64,000 nt of DNA from Gnetum montanum (lineage: Eukaryota; Streptophyta; Gnetopsida; Gnetales; Gnetaceae). The DNA lies in NCBI GenBank assembly GCA_015680685.1, contig MNCI01005318.1, positions 26,985 through 90,984 on the forward strand, given 5' to 3'. Position numbers and translations under genes: made by a program. A model generated the notes under the pieces. The model was not told the DNA's origin and searched no databases. It saw nothing but the letters and a program-made list of their open reading frames with translations. Of the stretch, positions 57,311-64,000 are shown in pieces (the first letter of the stretch is position 1; the number at the start of each line of letters is the position of its first letter).

Positions 57311-59080
57311 TAGATACTTATTAAAGATCATTGACTATTGCAATTGAAAACCTCAATCGTTGGAAAACCTGAAGATTCTCAATGTAGCAATTCACCAACC
57401 CACAAATCCCTAGGGCCTCCATAGAAAAAATGGAATTCAAGACACCCTGGCTAGTCCAGCAGATCAACCAAGGACTTATGGAATGCAAGTCGTGGTGAAT
57501 GAAATGAAAAACTAATAGTAGATCTAAATGATGCACAAATAATAAAAAAATGTACTTTGTACACAAAACCCAAAAATTAAAACTTTATTAAGAAAAAAAA
57601 TAAGTTAGAGAAATGTATGCAAATTGTGCTTAAGTGAGCAGCCAAAGGTGGGGGGGGGGGGGGGGGGGGTGTGGTTCATTAACGCAGGAGTTCAAAGGTT
57701 GTTGAAGCTAATGCAATATGCTCCATGATTCAAATGCTAAGCCACTCCTGATGCTTTCAAAACTTTCTCAACTACAACGTTAGATCTGTAATGTTAGCTA
57801 TGGTGGGGGTTGAGAAGTGTGAAAGATCTAAGCTACCCGAATGCTCTATGCTAGAAGTTGGAAATCCTAGGACTGCAGTGTGGAGCTTGAAAATTCACAA
57901 ATCTCAAAGGTGATTACAAGGCCACAAGATCACAAGGTATCTACACTAGGTTCAAGAGAATACAAGTGTGAAAACTTGTAAAAAAAAAAAACTCTGAAGT
58001 ACTTGAGAATGTCCAAGTGTAGAAGTGTGAACAATTTTGTGTGCAAAATTATGTGTAACTGTCAAAGTGTTTAAATGCAAAAAGTTGTTTAATTTTTCAA
58101 AAATTGTTAAACCCATAAATGGTGTTTGAGGCTCATTTTTATAGGTTTTGGGCCATCAATGGGACTACAAAATGGCTATGATTTGGCTATAAAATGGCTA
58201 ACAATTGGCTATAAATTGGTTGTGAATTGGCTACCAAATTTAGGTGAGATGGGTGCCCAGTTTTTTTTGTCAAGGGGGGAGGGGGGGGGTGTTACTATAC
58301 ATAATAAGTGCTTCCCCCCATGGCCATTTTGTTTACTATAAATAGAACCACAACACACCTCCTATGCTAGAGATGAATCTTCCATGTTGAGCTCTCCACC
58401 ATGCTTGTTGAAGTGACTGGTCAACATTGAAGTGCATGAAGTGTTGAAATCTAGCTATTGTGGCTTCCACAATAGGGGATGCAATTTTCAATGATGGGGG
58501 TGAAGACTCCATGTTGGGGGAAAAACTTCCATGCTGAGGGGGAGGTTTCTAGGCTATGCATGTGGTCTCCATGCTGAAGGGGAAAGGTTTTCAAAACTCT
58601 TATTCTTCCATGCTGTGAGGTAGATGAAATTTATCCCCTGTAGGTGTTCCCAGCGTAGAAAAGTGTATGCCCCTCATAAAACCCATAAAATTGCCTTTTT
58701 GGCATTCCAAAAGGCATTTTGACCCCCCAAGCCCAAATATAGATACTAGGTGACTTTTTTCACTTGGGCAATAAGGCTTGGACCACTTATGAGGCCTTTT
58801 TTAGCCCCAAAAGTATAAAGTATGTGAAAGTACCCATTGTGGGTTATAATTTTCACATTTACAATGATGTTGTTTCTTGGGTTTCATGGCTGAAAGCTAC
58901 ATGATGAAGATTGGCTATAATATGAAAATTTTTGTGGTGTTTCAATGGACCCTCTTTGTTAATGTATGGAGGATGTACCTAAGATGCACTGATAAAGAAT
59001 AAAAAACACCATTGCACATTATAATGCTATAATGCATACATGCCACATGAGGATTAGGCTATCTAGGTCACCAAAGTTGC
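57311..59080. other. Probable 3' region/LTR of element H, boundaries unresolved
   Basis: Non-coding. It contains a pure 20-G run (57650-57669), a second G-rich run (58264-58288), a stretch of 'ggctataaaatggct' near-repeats (58165-58245), and an array of 'tccatgttgag/tccatgctgagg' phrases (58380-58620). Similar 'ccatgctg/caatgtgg' phrases recur at 63200-63660 on the other side of H's pol. The region is therefore likely element H sequence (post-pol or LTR), but no LTR ends could be set. Confidence 0.4.
57650..57669 (+). repeat. Homopolymer run of 20 G
   Basis: Pure G run at 57650-57669. A length error from sequencing is possible. Confidence 0.9.
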
Positions 59081-59166
59081 TAATTTAAGGTCGTGGAAGG
59101 CCATGGTACTATTTTAAGGTCCTAGTAGGTCATGTTACCAATTTAAGATCATAGCAAACCATTAAC
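59081..59166. repeat. 29-bp tandem repeat, 3 copies, left of H pol
   Basis: Three units of the form 'taatttaaggtc' + 'gtggaaggccatggtac' (29, 29 and 28 bp). The same unit occurs three times at 62799-62883. Confidence 0.9.
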
Positions 59167-60255
59167 AATTGTTGGCTACATTTGGTATGGCTTTAGATAG
59201 GAATGATTGACCAAATTGATTAGCTCCTTCCCATCCATGTTGGCTATTCTGAATGCACCATTCCCATAGGATTTGATGATAAGGAAAGTTCCTTCCTAGT
59301 TGGTTGAAATTTTTTTTTGCATGCTCATAGATGACCTTGAGAACTAGGTTCCCCTTCTTGATCTTGCACATGGTCAAGTCATGATGATGTTGCCACTTCT
59401 ACCTTTCTTGATAGTGCTCGATGTGAGCAAGTTCTTGTAGACGTCGCTCCTCCATTGAATCTAGGGCTACTATCTACAACTTTTTGTTCTGTTTATCATT
59501 GATGAAGTCAAACAAGGCTTCTCAAAGCAATGGCACTTGCAATTCAAGAGGTAAAACAACTTCAAAACCATAAGTGAGGCTATAAGGGATCATACTAGTT
59601 TCCATGTGATAGGTTGTTCTATATTCTCATACTACATGGACAAGCCACTCATGCCATGTGCATTTATTATTCTTGAGCATCTTTTTGAGTAAGTTGATGA
59701 TGGCCTTGTTGCTTGCCTCTACTTTTCCATTGGCTTGAGGGTGATAGGATGATGAGAAAGAATGCTTAATACTTAAGTTGTAACAAAAATTGTTCATTTC
59801 ATGGCTACTAAATTATGGTCCATTGTTTGTGAGTATGATCATGGATATGCCAAAAAAAGCTACAATGTTATCTAGGATGAATTCGTAGACTTGCTTGGAT
59901 GTAGTCTCTCTTAGGGAAATAGGCTCAACCCACTTTGTAAAGTATTCAATTGTAGTGATGATGAAGCTATGCCCTATAGAAGACTTAGATATTATGGATC
60001 CAATGATATCCAACCCCCATCGTTGAGATGGTCATGTTATTTGAGTGGTATGTAGCTCAGTTGATGATACATATATAAGGTTGCTATATCATTGGTAGGT
60101 TTCACATCGCTTAACCTTTTGCAGGTAGTCATTTTCCATATGAGGCCAACAATAGCCTAACCATCTAATCTTAGAGGCCATAGCTCTAAGACTATTTTAG
60201 CTTCATTTTTACCTAAGCACTTTAGGAGTATGCCATCATACACCTATGATGACAT
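59162..60255 (-). pseudogene. Element H: integrase (Tat-type gypsy), decayed
   Basis: Minus strand. The zinc-binding region is partly visible (RCETYQ near 60095-60110). The core at 59813-60013 is open: MDIIGSIISKSSIGHSFIIT, TIEYFTKWVEPISLRE, then ILTNNGP, where the second catalytic aspartate of SDNG is replaced. Further on, SSYHPQANGKVEASNKAII contains the catalytic glutamate. The C-terminal domain is open at 59162-59377 (IKKGNLVLKVIYEHAKKNFN, then QFGQSFLSKAIPN). Interrupted by several stops. Part of the pol polyprotein of an element extending past the window. Confidence 0.82.
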
Positions 60256-60479
60256 AAAGCTTTGATCACTTGCGTACAATGTCCTTCTGAGTAGTGGTTA
60301 GGCCTTGTGGGGATTCACCATGCATAAGATAAAATTTGATATCATCATACCACTCCTTGGGAGGAGATGTATGAATGATGATCATAAGGTATCCTCAATG
60401 TTTTGTGTGATGGGAGCAGCACAGTCCATGGTTAAGGTGGGCAACTTGCTAAACACATTTAGCATCACACTAAGGGATA

Positions 60480-60900
60480 ATGTTACAAGTCCATTAGCTA
60501 TGGCATTTTCACTTCGAGGTATGTGTTGGATAAAAACATTTGTGAATTGTTGTAACAACTAATTTGCTAGGTTAGAGTAAGGTTGTAAGTGCTTAGCTTT
60601 GCATGCATAGACCTTAGTTACTTGGTTAACCACAAGTTGTGAATCACCTTTGATCACTAAGTGTCTAATTCCTAGGTCATGGGCTACCATCATTCCTCTA
60701 ATCAAATCTTCATACTCCACTATGTTGTTGGTACATAGGTACTCAAAATGATAGGTGAAGAATTAAATTTCTTCAGATGGAAATGTTATGATGGCAGCGA
60801 CATTGCCTCCATGGGTAGTTGAAGCTCCATTAAAGTTCATGACTACCTCATGACCCTCAGGCACTTAGCTAACTACGTTAATGTGTTCATTAAGAAAGTC
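60480..60900 (-). pseudogene. Element H: additional (archaeal/plant-type) RNase H domain
   Basis: Minus-strand frame reads FNGASTTHGGNVAAIITFPS, then CTNNIVEYEDLIRGMMVAHD, LGIRHLVIKGDSQLVVNQV, then SNLANQLLQQFTNVFIQHIP and RSENAIANGL. This is the pattern of the second RNase H acquired by Tat elements (DGAS, TNNxAEYEALIxGL, GDSQLVV, RxxNxxADxLA). The first catalytic aspartate position reads N, and the final AD pair is altered. It lies between the ordinary RNase H and the integrase, as known for the Tat group, and it identifies H as Tat. Confidence 0.85.
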
Positions 60901-60999
60901 CAGATCTATGGCTACTTGGTCATTAACAAGTAAAATTGTGAGTTACATGGCTATAGCTTAATCTTTCGTTGATGATTGAGAGACATAATAAAGGTTAAA

Positions 61000-61450
61000 T
61001 TATATGGTTCTGGATTTCCATTGGGATATACAGCTACTTTCATAGATGTTGGTTGTTATGGCCCTCAGTATGCTATCCTTGCAAATCATGTTGACTTGGC
61101 TTCTAAAGAGTTAGTATCTCCACTTCTTCAATGAGAAAACTAGTGCTAGAGAATACTTCTCCACTTCAGTGTATTAAGATTTGTGGGAAACTAATGTGTG
61201 GCTAAGGTAGTATACAAGCATTTCTACTCCATCATCATGTTTCTGATAGAGTAGGGAGGAAATTGATGTATCAGAGATGACAAGATAAATGTAAAATGAT
61301 TTACCCTCTTGCTGAGGATAGACTGTCAATAGTTATGTCAACTCTTGCTTAAGGTTTTCAAAGACCTCTTGTTTTTGAGTCGTCTACTCATAGTGAACTC
61401 CATTCTTAAGCAAGTATTGCATGGGCTATAACTTATTTGTAATCCTAGTG
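61000..61450 (-). pseudogene. Element H: standard RNase H domain, decayed
   Basis: Minus strand. EVFENLKQEL leads into traces of the connection domain and RNase H: GKSFYIYLVISDTSISSLLY, MLVYYLSHTLV, YTEVEKYSLALVFSLKKWRY. This is the usual order in gypsy pol, where the element's own RNase H follows RT. The catalytic residues cannot be confirmed because of substitutions and stops. Confidence 0.75.
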
Positions 61451-61479
61451 ATAAATCTATGAATAAACTATAATATAAC

Positions 61480-62570
61480 TTGTAATCCTCAAAACTCCTT
61501 AAGGTTGGTAGGCATTGCTAACCTGGATATGGCCTTAACCTTATCAAGATTGACATGTATTCCTAATTTAGATACTACAAAGCCAAGCATCTTACCAGTC
61601 TTGACACTAAATATGTACTTCTTAGGATTAAGCCTAGCTTCATATTTGAGGCATCATTTAAGCACAAGATCTAGGTCATTAGCATTATCATTATCTTGGA
61701 CTTAACGACTTTGTCATCTACATAATCATTAAGAAAATATAGCATGTAATCACTAAAGATATATGTCATAGCTCGTTTATAGGTTTCTCTAGTATTTTAA
61801 AGGCCAAATGACATCATAGTATAGCAATAGGCACCCCATGGGATCATAAAGGTCATGCCAAGTTGGTGTTATGGCTTGATCCTAATTTGGTTATATTCGA
61901 GAATCCATCCATAAAGGACAACAAGGCATGTTCAGTTGTAGTATTGATAAGTTGATCAATAGTAGGCAAAGGAAATTCATCATTGATACTCACTTTATTT
62001 AGGTATCAAAAATTAATGCAAATACAAATGCTTCCATTTTTCTTAGGGAATACTACTATGTTGGATACCCATTCTACATAGTTGATAGCCCTAATGAAAC
62101 CAACTTGGTAGAGCTTTAATATTTCATCATGAACTACTAAGGACAAATCAAGTCTAACTTTGCTCACTTTTTGCTTAACTAGTCTAATACTAGGATCTAG
62201 TATGATGTGCTAGACTAGACGTGGGTCTAGGAAAATGCCTTAATGTTGCTTTGTAAAACCTTGGTGATGTCTTGAACACATTGTGGCTTCAGTGAGGAAT
62301 TTAGTTTAAGGATTTTCTCCTCACCACTATGTGTGACACGAACCTCAACTAGAGAGTCTTCAGTTATGTCTCCTACTTCTAAGTCAAGGGTTTTGACTAG
62401 GATTTTAGTCCATTCTAGAGGTCTCTCTATTGAGGTTATGTGATCTACAAGATTCTTAGGCTTAAGATCTAGGCATTCAGGGTCAATACACTGTTCAACA
62501 TCATTGTGAGGTCCATGTAGACACAAAGGCAAGTACCTTTGCTCCTAGGTACTCATACTTTGGTCTTGCA
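61480..62570 (-). pseudogene. Element H: protease-RT linker and reverse transcriptase, decayed
   Basis: The open frame 62227-62532 (101 codons) is the linker between protease and RT (LEWTKILVKTLDLEVGDITE; VQDITKVLQSNIKAFS). RT follows: VRLDLSLVVHDEILKLYQVG, FIRAINYVEWVSNIVVFPKK, DEFPLPTIDQLIN, LSFMDGFSN (motif A). The catalytic YVDD box is at 61713-61724 (minus TATGTAGATGAC) in a shifted frame. KYIFSVKTGKMLGFVVSKLG and KVKAISRLAMPTNLKEFRGL close the domain. Protease and gag are not seen to the right, so this copy seems to lack them or they are separated. Confidence 0.82.
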
Positions 62571-64000
62571 TGTCAAACAAAATCATATTAAGTGACACCT
62601 AGATAAAAGTAAATAAATAATTCTAAAATGCTATAAAACACATGCAAATCTAATGTAATTAAGTCCATCCAAGGTCATCAATGAGGTAAGGACAATTTGG
62701 CAAAGTGCAATAGAGGTAAGAAAAGGTCCAATAAAGGTTAAGCAAGGAAAAGTGTAAGAAACAAGGCTACAAGTGATTAATAAAGGCCAAAATTTCACCT
62801 ATTTTAGGCCTTAGCAAGCCATGATGCCAATTTAGGGTCTTGGTGGATTTTGATGCCAATTTAAGGCCTTAGTAGGCCATGGTCATATGGTGTCAAATGG
62901 TAGTTAGAGAAGGTTAAGCCCCACTATTTAATATCATTTAAAGGCCAAACAAAGACCAATAAAGCTATTAGAAGGAAAATAAAGAACAAATAAGGATGTA
63001 TAAAGGCCATAGAAGGTCAACGAGATCAACAAGGTAAGACAAGTCCAAAAATAAGCTAAAACATTATGTAATAAGGAAAAAATCAAGCAAAATAGGCTAT
63101 ATATGGTAGAATTTGATTAATTTAGGCAAAAATGGTTAGGTTTTGATAGTTTTAGGCCTTAGTGAGTTCAAGCATTAATCAGGGCTATTTGGACTTAAAA
63201 TTCAAGTGTTTTGGGGCTACCATGCTGGGCTCAATGTGGAAATAGGGATCCTCAATGTGGAAACCAAGGAAAATAGATTTTTGGATGCTTAAAGGTCAAA
63301 ATTAAAGTTCCAAGACATTCCTAAGGTAGTGCAAGGTTAGATCCATCAAAATTAGGCACTCTTGAGGTTTGTAAAGGCCAAAAAGCAAGTTCTAGAGGCT
63401 TTCTCCCTTGTTTCCATGCTTGCCATCATGGAAGAAAGTGGGCTCAACATGGAAAACTAAAATTCAAGTCAAAATGGGGTCAAACATGGTCAAACAGGTA
63501 GCCAAGACCTAGATCTAGAGGTTGTGCATCTTCTAGCTTCATTTTGAGGTGATTTGAGTTGATTTGAGTGTCAAAACATGTCAAAATGAACTTCCCCACT
63601 TTTCCACATTAAGCATAGTATCCTAAGCATGGAAAAATAAGGGGACACTTGTTTTAGGAATTCAAAGTGATATAGAAGCACTTTGACCAAGTTTCTAGGC
63701 CCCTAGGGCTATATAATTTGATTTTGCAAGCTTATGGTTAATTTCAAGCACATTTGAAGGCTATTTAAGGGCACTTAAGGTCTTCCCCACTTTTTTCCAT
63801 CTTAGGGGGGTTACTCTAGTGTGAAAGAATGGGGGAATGAATTTTTAAGGTTGAAATGATGTTAAACAAAAAAAAAGCTCAAGGCTATGAGGTCCTGGGC
63901 TTCTTTGGTGTAGATATTTAGTTTCTAAGAGTGTCATCTTGGAACCAAAAGTGGAAAAGTAGCTTTTCCCCCTTGTTTCCACATTGGGGAAGTTACTCTA
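62571..64000. other. Region 5' of H's RT: repeat-rich, no gag or protease found
   Basis: Non-coding sequence where protease and gag would be expected. It contains the 29-bp repeat array (62799-62883) and many short phrases on the 'aaggcc' theme. It also holds 'tccatgctgg/caatgtggaaa' phrases at 63208-63660 like those at 58380-58620. It may be H's LTR or leader joined by deletion. No TG...CA ends were identified, and it runs off the window. Confidence 0.4.
62799..62883. repeat. 29-bp tandem repeat, 3 copies, right of H pol
   Basis: Units 'tattttaggccttagcaagcc...', 'caatttagggtcttggtgg...' and 'caatttaaggccttagtagg...', 28-29 bp each. Same unit and orientation as 59081-59166. Confidence 0.88.

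Noticed and set aside
58126-58341. 71-codon plus-strand frame
   Set aside because: It is produced by 'ggctataaaatggct' near-repeats in non-coding DNA near a G-rich run.
1-64000. tRNA or rRNA genes
   Set aside because: No cloverleaf-like sequence with A and B boxes or rRNA core was recognised. The only tRNA-like words are the retroelement primer-binding sites.

Overview
The window looks like repeat-dominated nuclear DNA from a seed plant with a large genome. The evidence is AT-rich sequence, Ty3/gypsy elements of the Athila, Tat and chromovirus types, Ty1/copia elements, a plant L1-type LINE, and one plant-type cellular gene. A gymnosperm is a reasonable guess but the sequence does not prove it. 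Almost every coding trace is a decayed retrotransposon; domain names come from reading translations and motifs by eye.

Layout. (1) 1-16828: an Athila-like gypsy element 'B' (plus strand, 5' part outside the window) contributes the end of pol, a long post-pol region, a large third ORF ('ORF3') and its 3' LTR. A complete related element 'A' (4153-14138) sits inside B's ORF3. A has LTRs ending TGATGAG/CTCATCA, a tRNA-Asp-type primer site, gag, protease, RT-RNase H, integrase and a shortened ORF3. (2) 16829-20820: the only gene island. It carries a modular local repeat (17606-17890) and, on the minus strand, an intact 144-codon gene for a BAP31-like ER membrane protein (18929-19363). (3) 20821-30965: a LINE fragment (minus) interrupted by a third Athila-like element 'C' (21824-30960, minus, perfect CATTG target duplication). 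C has gag and ORF3 but no pol. (4) 30966-40170: unassigned AT-rich DNA, a Tat-type gag-protease remnant 'I' (plus), and a minus-strand coiled-coil ORF with intron-like splice signals. (5) 40190-57310: a copia element 'F' broken by a copia fragment 'G' (about 41540-44683) and by a chromodomain gypsy element 'E' (45957-56591, CTAGA duplication). A solo Athila-like LTR 'D' (46441-47325, ACAAG duplication) lies inside E's 3' LTR. (6) 57311-64000: a Tat-type gypsy pol 'H' (minus) with two RNase H domains, bracketed by 29-bp tandem repeats.

How the parts relate: the order of insertion can be read directly (A into B; E and G into F; D into E; C next to LINE sequence). The most interesting shared property is in the three Athila-like copies. 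Each carries ORF3 starting exactly after a splice-acceptor-like AG, internal purine tracts like the PPT, and fast-changing palindromic word arrays at the 5' edge of U3. In two copies a similar array also lies just upstream of ORF3. This suggests a regulated, env-position gene of unknown function.
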